This document shows, piece by piece, positions 5,770 through 12,425 of a stretch of 12,425 nucleotides of DNA (positions are counted from its first letter, which is position 1; every line of letters begins with the position of its first letter). The stretch spans positions 1 through 12,425 of the forward strand of contig CABTMH010000119.1 in assembly GCA_902485915.1 (NCBI GenBank). The letters run 5' to 3'. This DNA is from an uncultured Oribacterium sp. (lineage in GTDB: Bacteria > Bacillota > Clostridia > Lachnospirales > Lachnospiraceae). The notes under the pieces are model-generated. The model did no database searches. It saw only the letters and a program-made list of their open reading frames with translations, and had not been told where the DNA came from. A program made the translations under genes and the position numbers.

Positions 5770-7506
5770 TTATCTTTCGCCAGGCATCTTCCAGCCGTGG
5801 TGATCGGTGTGGAGCAGGTGCTCGGCACGCTCACTGAGTGGCTTCTCGAGATACTCCTCATAGCAGCGGATCACATCTGGATTCTCGTGGCTGAAGCGGA
5901 GCGCACCGGCTGCATCCTGTGCATACAGTGTCTTCGCACGCTCCGGTGCCATCTCGACGCTGTCGTGGATCGGCTGTCCACCGCCACCGACGCAGCCGCC
6001 AGGGCAGGCCATGACTTCGACGAAGTCATACTCGACGGTCTTCTTCCGAAGTGCATCGAGAAGCTTCGCCGCATTGCCGAGGCCGTTCACGACCGCGACG
6101 CGTACCGGGATGCCCTTGATGTCGAAGCTCGCTTCCTTCCAGCCTTCCTGACCACGGACATCATGGAATGCATCCGGATCCGGATTCTCGCCGGTCACAC
6201 TGTGATACGCGGTACGAAGCGCAGCCTCCATGACACCACCGGTGGAGCCGAAGATATTGGCTGCACCAGAACCAGCGGAGAACGGATTATCCAGCTCGAT
6301 CTCGTCGATCTCACCCGGCGCGATGTTCTCCATACGCAGGAGACGGTTCACCTCACGGGTCGTCAGTACGACATCGACATCCGGATCCCCCTGGTCGTTC
6401 CGCATCGTCTCATAACCACACTCGGCCTTCTTCGCAAGACATGGCATGATGGATACACAGTAGATCCGGGACGGATCTACGCCGAGCTTCTCCGCGAAGT
6501 AGCTCTTGATGATCGCACCGAACATCTGCTGCGGCGACTTCGAGGTGGAGAGCTGGTCCACGAAATCCGGGTAGTGTGCCTTGCAGAAGCGGATCCAGCC
6601 AGGACAGCAGCTGGTGAACATCGGGAACTTATTCTCTTCCTTGTGCGCCAGCTTCTCGAGGAACTCCGTCGCCTCCTCCATGATGGTGAGGTCAGCGGAC
6701 CAGTTGGTATCAAATACATAGTCGAAGCCGGTGATCTTCAGCGCAGCGGCGAGACGCTTCACGGTCGCCTGCTCCGGTGTGAGACCGAAGCCCTCGCCCC
6801 AGGCCGTACGAATCGACGGTGCGATCTGTGCGACCACGATCTTATCCGGATTCTCGAGTGCATCGAGGATGTCGTGGGTATCATCCCGCTCACGCAGTGC
6901 CGCAGTAGGGCAGTGGGTGATACACTGACCGCAGAGCGCGCACTTGCTGGTCTCGAGATCATAGGCATCCTTCACATCGACGGTACTCTGGGAACCGGTG
7001 TTGATGACATCCCAGATATGGCTGTCCTGCACCTTATCACAGATCTGTACGCAGCGCATGCACTTGATGCACTTGTCGTAATTCCGGATCAGCGGGAAGT
7101 TCAGCGAGCTGCGATGCTTCTTCGGCAGCTGCTTCTCAAACGGTATACTCAGGATATTGAGATCATTCGCCACCTTCTGCAGCTCACAGTTTCCGGAGCG
7201 CACACAGATCGCACAGTTCGTATCATGCTGGCTGAGGATCAGCTCCACATTCGCGCGCCGCGCGAGACGTGCCTTCCGAGAGTTCGTATAGACGACCATG
7301 CCCTCAGTCACGGTGTTGTTGCAGGCGGTCATCAGACGCTCATAGCCCTCGACCTCGACGACGCAGACTCTACATGCCGCAATTTCGTTGATATCCTTTA
7401 AGTAGCACAGTGTCGGGATGTGAATGCCCGCAGCGGCGGCAGCATTCAGGATGGTGGTCCGCTCCGGGACCTGGACAGCTCTGCCATCAATCGTACAATT
7501 TACCAT
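5770..7506 (-). CDS. hydA: [FeFe] hydrogenase, monomeric-type catalytic subunit with four accessory Fe-S sites
   Basis: This 578-residue cytoplasmic enzyme reversibly reduces protons to H2. An N-terminal ferredoxin-like [2Fe-2S] domain has Cys34, 45, 48 and 62. A His-ligated [4Fe-4S] site follows (His94, Cys98, 101, 107), then two [4Fe-4S] sites (Cys146/149/152/156 and 189/192/195/199). The H-cluster domain carries TSCCPGW (298-304), with Cys300 as proton relay and Cys301 as ligand, MPCLAKKAE (354-362, Cys356) and MACPGGCVGGGGQP (499-512, Cys501 and Cys505). Numbering nearly matches Clostridium pasteurianum CpI and nothing essential is missing. The start codon overlaps the end of the preceding gene by 7 nt, implying translational coupling; its GGGAGG site is 12 nt away. 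The partner supplies the flavin and nucleotide site. No HydE, HydF or HydG maturase gene is in the window. Confidence 0.96.
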   Translation of the reverse strand: MVNCTIDGRAVQVPERTTILNAAAAAGIHIPTLCYLKDINEIAACRVCVVEVEGYERLMTACNNTVTEGMVVYTNSRKARLARRANVELILSQHDTNCAICVRSGNCELQKVANDLNILSIPFEKQLPKKHRSSLNFPLIRNYDKCIKCMRCVQICDKVQDSHIWDVINTGSQSTVDVKDAYDLETSKCALCGQCITHCPTAALRERDDTHDILDALENPDKIVVAQIAPSIRTAWGEGFGLTPEQATVKRLAAALKITGFDYVFDTNWSADLTIMEEATEFLEKLAHKEENKFPMFTSCCPGWIRFCKAHYPDFVDQLSTSKSPQQMFGAIIKSYFAEKLGVDPSRIYCVSIMPCLAKKAECGYETMRNDQGDPDVDVVLTTREVNRLLRMENIAPGEIDEIELDNPFSAGSGAANIFGSTGGVMEAALRTAYHSVTGENPDPDAFHDVRGQEGWKEASFDIKGIPVRVAVVNGLGNAAKLLDALRKKTVEYDFVEVMACPGGCVGGGGQPIHDSVEMAPERAKTLYAQDAAGALRFSHENPDVIRCYEEYLEKPLSERAEHLLHTDHHGWKMPGER

Positions 7507-9332
7507 TTCGTATCTCTGCCTCCCTTTAAGATGCCATAGCCGAAGTGATCACAGTGCAGACATCTCGAGGACTCCTGCAGTGCTTCCTCCTCCGTCATCG
7601 GACACTCCATCAGCTTAAAATCACATCTTCGCTCATCCGCCGGACGCTCCACCATATTCACACGGCCGAGTGGCTTATGATCGTCGAAACGAATCGGCGG
7701 CAGAACGACATCCGTCGTGATCTCATGATTGAATCCGAGGTATTCGTCAATGTTGGCGGCCGCCACCTTTCCGGCTGCGATCGCACGGATGACGGTCGCC
7801 GGACCGGTCACGCAGTCACCACCTGCGAAGATGCCTTCATTGTCCGCGATATCCGAGGTATCGAAGGCGGAGATACGACCCTGCTGAACCGGGATACCGA
7901 ACTCGCCGAACTTGCCGGACTCGATACCCTGACCGATGGCCACGAGTACACGGTCTGCCGGAAGCAGCACCTCGTCCTTCGCGCTGTTCTTCGGAGATGG
8001 ACGACCACCCTTGACTGCACCCGGGATCTGCGGCTTCACGATGAGACCGGTGCAGCGATTCTGTGCATCCTTCTCGATGCGCACCGGTGCGTTCAGCTCG
8101 ACGATCTCCACGCCGTCGGCGATCGCACCCTCGACTTCCTCTGCGAGGGCCGTCATATCCTGCTTCCGACGACGATACGCGACCTTCACCGACTTCGCAT
8201 GGCAGCGGATCGCAGAACGTGCGACGTCCATCGCGACATTACCACCACCGACGACCACGATATCCATACCGGTGAAGTCAGGGTAGTAGTCATCACCGAT
8301 CGCACGGAGCATCTCCACCGCAGAGATGACGCCCTCGGCATCCTCGCCCTCGATACCGATCTTACGGTCGGTATGTGCACCGATGGCTACATACATCGCA
8401 TCATACTGACTTCGAAGCTCTGCCACGGAGATATCGCGGCCGATGGAGATATCGGTCTTCGTTTCGAAACCGGCGAGCTTCAGACCCTCGATCTCACGAT
8501 CCAGGATCTCACGTGGGAAGCGATAGGCCGGAATACCATAGCGCAGCATACCACCGAGCTGCTTCCGCTGCTCAAACACGGTGACCTCATGGCCCATGAT
8601 GCTGAGATAGTAGGCACAGCTCAGGCCGCTCGGGCCACCGCCGATGACAGCCACACGCTTGCCGGTCGCAGGCATTGGCTTCGGTGCAGGGATGGTGTCC
8701 TCATGCTCGACCGCGAAGCGCTTCAGTCCACGGATGTTGATCGGATCGTCTACGAGCGTACGACGGCAGCGGACCTCACACGGATGCTCACAGATGAGGC
8801 CGCAGGTCGCCGGCATCGGGTTATCTTTACGGATCAACTGCACTGCATCCTCATAACGCTTCTCATGGATGAGGGCGATGTAGCCTGGGATGTCCACATG
8901 TGCCGGGCACTGCCATACACATGGCACCGGCTGGCTGTGCATGCTCTTGCAGCGGCCATGCTTGATATGCTCCACATAGTCATCGCGGAAGCCGCGCAGT
9001 CCCTCGAGCACCATACGTGCCGCCTCGGAACCGATCGCACAGTCCGCCGACATATAGATACTCTCTGCCGTGTCCTCCAGCACCTTCAGGGTAAAGAGAT
9101 CTGCCGTACCATCCAGTACCTTTCCGATCAGTGCTTCCAGCTGGCCGAGACCGACACGGCATGGTGTACACTTACCGCAGGACTGGGCATGGCAGAGATG
9201 CAGAAATGAAGACGCGAGATCTACAGGGCAGAGTCCCGGCTGGGCCGCCTGAACGCGGCGCTCGAGATCCTTGTAGAGAGACTCCACCGTTTTCTCGGCT
9301 TCATTCTTCGTAAAAATGGTCAATCTACTCAT
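7500..9332 (-). CDS. NuoF-type [4Fe-4S] domain fused to a GltD-like FAD/NAD(P)H oxidoreductase
   Basis: This 610-residue electron-transfer flavoprotein is probably the nucleotide-handling partner of the hydrogenase. Residues about 1-125 match only the C-terminal Fe-S part of NuoF/HydB (SCGKCTPCRVG with Cys52, 55, 58, then Cys98 in DCAIGSEA). The NADH/FMN-binding part is absent. Residues 130-600 resemble the GltD/DPYD-N/NfnB family: Cys138/142 and CGLICEHPCEVRC (177-189) for two [4Fe-4S] clusters, an FAD Rossmann motif VIGGGPSGLSCA, a second dinucleotide motif VVGGGNVAMDVARSA with YRRRKQDM, and the FAD-closing GDCVTGPATVIRAIAAG. The arginines after the second site hint at NADPH, but this is not decisive. 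A tail holds CLHC (591-594). GAAAGGA lies 8 nt before the ATG at 9332. It is the first gene of a two-gene operon. Confidence 0.92.
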   Translation of the reverse strand: MSRLTIFTKNEAEKTVESLYKDLERRVQAAQPGLCPVDLASSFLHLCHAQSCGKCTPCRVGLGQLEALIGKVLDGTADLFTLKVLEDTAESIYMSADCAIGSEAARMVLEGLRGFRDDYVEHIKHGRCKSMHSQPVPCVWQCPAHVDIPGYIALIHEKRYEDAVQLIRKDNPMPATCGLICEHPCEVRCRRTLVDDPINIRGLKRFAVEHEDTIPAPKPMPATGKRVAVIGGGPSGLSCAYYLSIMGHEVTVFEQRKQLGGMLRYGIPAYRFPREILDREIEGLKLAGFETKTDISIGRDISVAELRSQYDAMYVAIGAHTDRKIGIEGEDAEGVISAVEMLRAIGDDYYPDFTGMDIVVVGGGNVAMDVARSAIRCHAKSVKVAYRRRKQDMTALAEEVEGAIADGVEIVELNAPVRIEKDAQNRCTGLIVKPQIPGAVKGGRPSPKNSAKDEVLLPADRVLVAIGQGIESGKFGEFGIPVQQGRISAFDTSDIADNEGIFAGGDCVTGPATVIRAIAAGKVAAANIDEYLGFNHEITTDVVLPPIRFDDHKPLGRVNMVERPADERRCDFKLMECPMTEEEALQESSRCLHCDHFGYGILKGGRDTKW

Positions 9333-9362
9333 ATTCTATGTCCTTTCAAAAATTGATACTCC

Positions 9363-9379
9363 ATCCTTCGCCCAAGGAT
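9363..9379 (-). other. Small hairpin in the hydrogenase operon leader
   Basis: ATCCTT (9363-9368) and AAGGAT (9374-9379) form a 6-bp stem with a 5-nt loop within the roughly 50-nt leader, about 30 nt ahead of the start codon. It adjoins the palindrome at 9379-9397. Its function is unknown. Confidence 0.35.
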
Positions 9380-9400
9380 ATAATTGTGCAAATTATAGCA
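9379..9400 (-). promoter_or_regulatory. Extended -10 promoter of the hydrogenase operon with overlapping palindrome
   Basis: On the minus strand TGCTATAAT (complement of 9392-9400) is an ideal extended -10, which explains the lack of a good -35 at normal spacing. The -10 is one arm of a perfect inverted repeat, TATAATT-GTGCA-AATTATA (9379-9397), which also covers the expected transcription start. That position is typical of a repressor operator. The arms recall AT-rich Fur/PerR-type boxes, but the match is partial and the regulator is not identified. Confidence 0.6.
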
Positions 9401-9481
9401 TATTTTTACATGTATTTGCGGATTTTCAGTCAATGTTTTTCGGAATACTGACATGCGGATTACGAATCGCCATCTATATAT

Positions 9482-9539
9482 AATGCAGTTTCCACAAAAC
9501 CATACGAAGGTCATACGAGGCCATACGAATGCAGTTTCC
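9482..9539. repeat. Three CATACGA repeats framed by a 12-bp direct repeat
   Basis: CATACGA occurs at 9501, 9512 and 9522, spaced 11 and 10 bp, about one helical turn. The block is framed by identical AATGCAGTTTCC at 9482-9493 and 9528-9539. It lies about 85 bp upstream of the hydrogenase -10 and about 35 bp upstream of the proposed MATE -10. Spacing on one face of the helix suggests a cooperative protein-binding array, but no regulator is known. Confidence 0.55.
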
Positions 9540-9551
9540 CATAAAATCACC

Positions 9552-9580
9552 GTGGTATATTCTCCATCTTCAGCTATAAT
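9552..9580 (+). promoter_or_regulatory. Tentative promoter of the second MATE gene
   Basis: TATAAT (9575-9580) is a perfect -10. The -35 at 17-bp spacing (GTGGTA, 9552-9557) is poor, suggesting activator dependence or an error in placement. The transcript would start near 9587, with a leader of about 175 nt that contains both 29-bp repeats. Confidence 0.4.
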
Positions 9581-9584
9581 AGGA

Positions 9585-9613
9585 GAGATGTGCTCAGGTA
9601 TACTAAAGTGAAG
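9585..9613 (+). repeat. 29-bp direct repeat, copy 1
   Basis: This copy matches copy 2 (9650-9678) at 27 of 29 positions, with a period of 65 bp; both contain GTATACTAAAGTGAAG. It begins at the expected transcription start. Nearby pairings are TCAGGT (9594-9599) with ACCTGA (9627-9632), or alternatively GTAT-ACT (9598-9604) with AGT-(T)-ATAC (9612-9619), so two competing folds are possible. Confidence 0.7.
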
Positions 9614-9649
9614 TTATACTCCGCGAACCTGACACCAGGCGTTTGGGAA

Positions 9650-9678
9650 GAGATATGCTCACGTATACTAAAGTGAAG
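9650..9678 (+). repeat. 29-bp direct repeat, copy 2
   Basis: Second copy of the repeat at 9585-9613, differing at two positions. Its end runs into the palindrome GTGAAGCCAGCTTCAC (9673-9688), so here the GTGAAG part pairs downstream rather than within the repeat. The period of 65 is not a multiple of three, which argues against a coding origin. Confidence 0.7.
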
Positions 9679-9723
9679 CCAGCTTCACATCATGGAAGCG
9701 CTGCCTGGCCACCGCTGCGCTTC
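9673..9723 (+). other. Two adjacent stem-loops in the MATE leader
   Basis: GTGAAGC (9673-9679) and GCTTCAC (9682-9688) form a 7-bp inverted repeat with a 2-nt centre. GAAGCGC (9695-9701) and GCGCTTC (9717-9723) form a perfect 7-bp stem with a 15-nt loop. Neither has a T-run. GAAGC recurs in both left arms and GCTTC in both right arms, so the stems could exchange partners, as in attenuators. The ribosome binding site AAAGGA follows at 9744. Confidence 0.45.
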
Positions 9724-9761
9724 TCCAGTATCGTACGTTTCAGAAAGGATTTCAGATTTAT

Positions 9762-11129
9762 ATGATGCAGACCAAAACACAGGACATGGGCTCCGGCAGC
9801 ATCCCGAAGCTGCTCGCCCAGCTCGCAATTCCGGCCGTCGTCGCCCAGATCGTCAACCTCCTCTATAACATCGTCGACCGTATCTACATCGGTCATATGG
9901 CCGGAGTCGGTGCCCACGCACTGACCGGCGTCGGCCTCTTCACACCGATCCTCATGCTGATCAACGCCTTCGCCATGCTGGCGGGTGCCGGCGGTGCACC
10001 GCGCGCCGCGATTTTTATGGGTGCGAAGGATCATGCGACGGCAGAGAAGATCGTCGGCAACTGCTTCTCCATCCTGATGCGCTTCGCCCTCGTGCTGACC
10101 ATCGTGTTTTATGCGCTCGCGCCGACCCTGCTTCGCCTCTTCGGTGCCAGTGCGGTCACGCTGCCGTATGCACTGGCCTACGCCCGCATTTACATCCTCG
10201 GCACCGTCTTCGTGATGATCGTGCTCGGCATGAACCCCTTCATCACTACCCAGGGCTTCGCAAAAATCAGCATGCTGACGACCGTCATCGGCGCGATCAT
10301 CAACATCATCCTGGACCCGATTTTCATCTTCGTACTGGGCATGGGCGTGCAGGGCGCAGCGCTCGCCACGGTGCTGAGTCAGTCGGTCGGTGCCGTCTGG
10401 ATCCTCCGCTTCCTGACCGGAAAACAGACCCTTCTGCACCTTCGCAGGGCGAATATGAAGCTCGACCCGAAGATCATCCTGCCGTGCCTGAGTCTCGGCA
10501 TCTCCACCTTCGTGATGCTTTCGACCGAGAGCCTCCTCTCCATCAGCTTCACCTCCAGCCTCGCGCGTTACGGCGGTGATGTCGCGGTCGGCGCGATGAC
10601 GATCATCACCAGCGTCAGCCAGCTGGCGACACTGCCGATGCAAGGCATCTGTCAGGGCGGTCAGCCGATCATCAGCTTCAACTTCGGCGCGGGTGATGCA
10701 AACCGCGTGAAAAAAGCATTCGCCGCACAGTTTACGGCCTGCTTCAGCTATGCGACCCTGTTCTGGGCGATCGTCATGCTGAAGCCGCAGTTCTTCGCCG
10801 GGATCTTCACCAGCAACACGGAGCTTCGCAGCTATACAGCCTGGGCACTCCGCATCTATATGGCCGGCATCTTCGCCTTCGGTGCACAGATCGGATGCCA
10901 GCAGAGCTTTATGGCTCTCGGCCAGGCGAAGATCAGCCTGCTGCTCGCCTGCCTCCGTAAGATCGTCCTGCTGATTCCGCTCATCCTGATCCTGCCGCAT
11001 TTCCTGTCGAATCAGGTCTTCGCCGTGTTCCTCGCAGAGCCGGTGAGTGATCTCCTCGCCGCCATCGTCACCACCAGCTGCTTCATGCTGAAGTTTGATG
11101 GCATCCTGAAAAAAGGCAGGACGAAATAA
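9762..11129 (+). CDS. MATE family efflux transporter, MepA-like
   Basis: This 455-residue inner-membrane exporter has about twelve hydrophobic segments and belongs to the MATE family, closer to the MepA-like branch than the protein at 166-1497. Supporting parts are the N-terminal IPKLLAQLAIPAVVAQIVNL with LYNIVDRIYIGH, AGAGGAPRAAIFMGAKDH after helix 2, NIILDPIFIF in the first half, and GQPIISFNFGAGDANRVKKA as the second-half counterpart. MATE pumps export cationic drugs or metabolites against H+ or Na+. Start: ATG 9762 or ATG 9765; AAAGGA ends 12 nt before the first, slightly far. A long leader with duplicated 29-bp repeats and stem-loops suggests regulated expression. iadA follows after 53 nt without a terminator, so they are probably co-transcribed. 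Confidence 0.94.
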   Translation: MMQTKTQDMGSGSIPKLLAQLAIPAVVAQIVNLLYNIVDRIYIGHMAGVGAHALTGVGLFTPILMLINAFAMLAGAGGAPRAAIFMGAKDHATAEKIVGNCFSILMRFALVLTIVFYALAPTLLRLFGASAVTLPYALAYARIYILGTVFVMIVLGMNPFITTQGFAKISMLTTVIGAIINIILDPIFIFVLGMGVQGAALATVLSQSVGAVWILRFLTGKQTLLHLRRANMKLDPKIILPCLSLGISTFVMLSTESLLSISFTSSLARYGGDVAVGAMTIITSVSQLATLPMQGICQGGQPIISFNFGAGDANRVKKAFAAQFTACFSYATLFWAIVMLKPQFFAGIFTSNTELRSYTAWALRIYMAGIFAFGAQIGCQQSFMALGQAKISLLLACLRKIVLLIPLILILPHFLSNQVFAVFLAEPVSDLLAAIVTTSCFMLKFDGILKKGRTK

Positions 11130-11182
11130 TCGACCACGATTCTGCCGAAAACAGAGCACGAAGCCATAGAAAGGATACCTCC

Positions 11183-12340
11183 ATGAAATTATTAAAGAAT
11201 GCCAATGTTTACACACCAACTCCTCTCGGTAAAAGGGATGTGTTGATCGAGGGGGAGAAGATCCTCCGGATCGCGGAAGAAATCACAGGCTATGAGGGGC
11301 TTCCGGATGTCGAGGTCTATGATCTCTCAGGAAAAACCCTCGTGCCGGCCTACATCGATCTGCATGTCCATATCACCGGTGGCGGCGGAGAGCAGGGGCC
11401 GGCATCCCGCGTACCGGAGTCTTCACTCAGCACCTTTTTTAAGAACGGTATCACCACCGTCGTTGGGCTTCTGGGCACGGACGGCATCACGCGAAGCCTC
11501 GAGAACCTGGTGGCGAAGGCCCGTGCACTGACCGAAGAAGGCATGACGGTGTATACATTGACCTCGTCCTATGGCTACCCGCCGACGACACTCACCGGCA
11601 GTGTCGAGCGGGACATCGTCCTGATACCACCGATGATCGGTGTGAAGGTCGCGGTATCCGATCACCGGAGCTCGAATCCGGGCGGGGAGGAGCTGATCGC
11701 ACTGGCGACGGCGGCACGGCGGGCCGGACTTTTAAGTGGTACGCCGGGGCTCGTCACGATGCATATGGGCAGTGGAAGGGCGACGCTGGATCCGATTTTC
11801 TACGTACTGGATCACTCGGATGTACCGGCGAAGAACCTGCTCCCGACGCATATGCTGCGCTCACCGGAGCTCATCGACGCCGGTGTAGAACTCGTGAAAC
11901 GGGGAGGCTATATCGACTGTACCGCCGGTTCGGATGATGTGACGGTGGAAGAGGATGCCATGAAGCTCTTTGATTTACTGCACCGCGAGGGTGTGAATCT
12001 GGATCATGTGAGCCTGTCAAGTGACGCCTACGGAAGCCAGCCACGGTTTAATGACGCAGGCGAGTGCGTGGGACTGACCTACGCTTCTCCGAAGTACCTG
12101 CATAAAACCATCCGGGCGCTGGTGCGCATGGGCATGCCACTCGAGCAGGCGCTGAAGCTCCTGACGACTACACCGGCGACCCTGCTCGCACAGGATGGCC
12201 GAAAGGGCTGCATCGCGGCCGGCGCAGACGCAGATCTGCTCATCCTGGATGAAGATCTCGAGATCGACAGCCTCTTCGCGCGAGGACAGCTCGCGCTGTG
12301 GCAGAAGGAACTCCGTATGAAGGGAAGATTCGAGGAGTAA
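11183..12340 (+). CDS. iadA: Beta-aspartyl-peptidase (isoaspartyl dipeptidase)
   Basis: IadA, a binuclear-metal amidohydrolase (peptidase family M38), cleaves beta-aspartyl dipeptides left after breakdown of proteins damaged by isoaspartate formation. The 385-residue length is normal for the family. Metal-site residues are visible: His61 and His63 in HVHITGGGGE, the lysine to be carboxylated (Lys155 in GVKVAVSDHRSS), His194 in TMHMGSG, His223 in LPTHM and the catalytic Asp281 in SSDAYGS. Glu70 and Tyr130 in SSYGYPP correspond to substrate-specific residues of the E. coli enzyme, favouring IadA over other dihydroorotase-like amidohydrolases. GAAAGGA lies 7 to 8 nt before ATG 11183. It probably shares a transcript with the MATE gene. 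No convincing terminator lies in the 85 nt to the window end, so the operon may continue. Confidence 0.95.
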   Translation: MKLLKNANVYTPTPLGKRDVLIEGEKILRIAEEITGYEGLPDVEVYDLSGKTLVPAYIDLHVHITGGGGEQGPASRVPESSLSTFFKNGITTVVGLLGTDGITRSLENLVAKARALTEEGMTVYTLTSSYGYPPTTLTGSVERDIVLIPPMIGVKVAVSDHRSSNPGGEELIALATAARRAGLLSGTPGLVTMHMGSGRATLDPIFYVLDHSDVPAKNLLPTHMLRSPELIDAGVELVKRGGYIDCTAGSDDVTVEEDAMKLFDLLHREGVNLDHVSLSSDAYGSQPRFNDAGECVGLTYASPKYLHKTIRALVRMGMPLEQALKLLTTTPATLLAQDGRKGCIAAGADADLLILDEDLEIDSLFARGQLALWQKELRMKGRFEE

Positions 12341-12425
12341 ACAGATCTCTCCGACGGCGGAATCAAACTCACGCGAAAAATAATTTCTGCTGAATTGTAA
12401 AAGTAAATGCAGTATGAAAAAGTAA

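Noticed and set aside
5797..9209. Very long + strand open frames opposite the hydrogenase and flavoprotein genes (534 and 554 codons)
   Set aside because: They lie antisense to genes with intact Fe-S, H-cluster and FAD motifs. Their translations are rich in Arg, His, Asp and Leu with no recognisable domain, as expected from GC-rich codon usage on the other strand.
9379..9397. Rex (NADH-sensing repressor) operator at the hydrogenase promoter
   Set aside because: Rex sites resemble TTGTTAA/TTGTGAA-N4-TTAACAA/TTCACAA. The palindrome contains one TTGTG but not the paired half-site, so the assignment is not supported.
9501..9528. CATACGA repeats as a CRISPR array
   Set aside because: The repeat unit is 7 bp with 3-4 bp spacing; there are no spacers of normal length and no cas genes.
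9588..9611. Seven-codon ORF in repeat copy 1 preceded by AGGAG
   Set aside because: The AGGAG is only 2 nt from the ATG and lies at or before the predicted transcription start, so it would not act as a ribosome binding site.
9655..9765. 36-codon leader ORF overlapping the MATE start (TGA inside ATGATG)
   Set aside because: The overlap arrangement is attractive, but the ORF starts inside the second 29-bp repeat, has no good ribosome binding site, and its peptide looks random. Kept only as a possibility.
9690..11219. 509-codon minus-strand open frame opposite the second MATE gene
   Set aside because: The translation is an Asp/Glu/His/Arg/Gln-rich mirror of a hydrophobic membrane protein and has no domain; the + strand gene is clear.
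12341..12425. Terminator or new gene start after iadA
   Set aside because: Only a 4-bp stem (TCCG/CGGA) is present, and the ATG at 12415 meets a stop after three codons.

Overview
The window looks like ordinary chromosome from a strictly anaerobic, fermentative member of the Bacillota (Clostridia- or Erysipelotrichia-like). This is inferred from strong AGGAGG-type ribosome binding sites, a CIRCE operator, a clostridial-type [FeFe] hydrogenase, MATE pumps and tightly packed genes. The lineage is not proven. No rRNA, tRNA, CRISPR array, insertion sequence or phage gene was seen.

Layout, left to right. (1) Positions 1-165 hold a strong + strand terminator and perhaps the tail of a gene that lies mostly outside. 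(2) A MATE exporter on the minus strand (166-1497) is followed by a 400-bp gap. The gap carries the exporter's ribosome binding site, a doubtful 41-codon minus-strand ORF, and a CIRCE element fused to a consensus promoter. (3) That promoter reads into two tandem small heat shock protein genes (1903-2346, 2516-2980). Each is followed by a related stem-loop segment, and a strong terminator closes the unit. (4) ridA (3155-3526, minus) is divergent from a three-gene + strand group: a histidine phosphatase, a CutC-family protein and a cysteine-free ArsC/Spx-like protein. This group ends at a perfect palindromic terminator. (5) A two-gene minus-strand operon (9332 down to 5770) encodes a fusion of a NuoF-type iron-sulfur domain with a GltD-like flavoprotein, overlapping by 7 nt an [FeFe] hydrogenase with four accessory cluster sites. 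(6) A 429-bp divergent intergenic region holds the hydrogenase promoter with a 19-bp palindrome over its -10, three CATACGA repeats at one-turn spacing, and two near-identical 29-bp repeats. (7) A second, MepA-like MATE exporter and isoaspartyl dipeptidase (iadA) follow on the + strand.

How the genes work together. The heat-shock pair is very likely HrcA-controlled and co-transcribed. The hydrogenase operon is self-contained (own promoter and terminator). It would couple ferredoxin and/or NAD(P)H oxidation to H2 turnover, but it lacks the NuoE subunit and the NuoF FMN/NADH domain of classical bifurcating hydrogenases, so its GltD-like partner is the obvious nucleotide-binding module. RidA, IadA and the two exporters fit a housekeeping theme of metabolite and protein damage control and export. 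The least explained material is noncoding: the hsp20 leader and post-stop hairpins, and the repeats between the hydrogenase operon and the second MATE gene.
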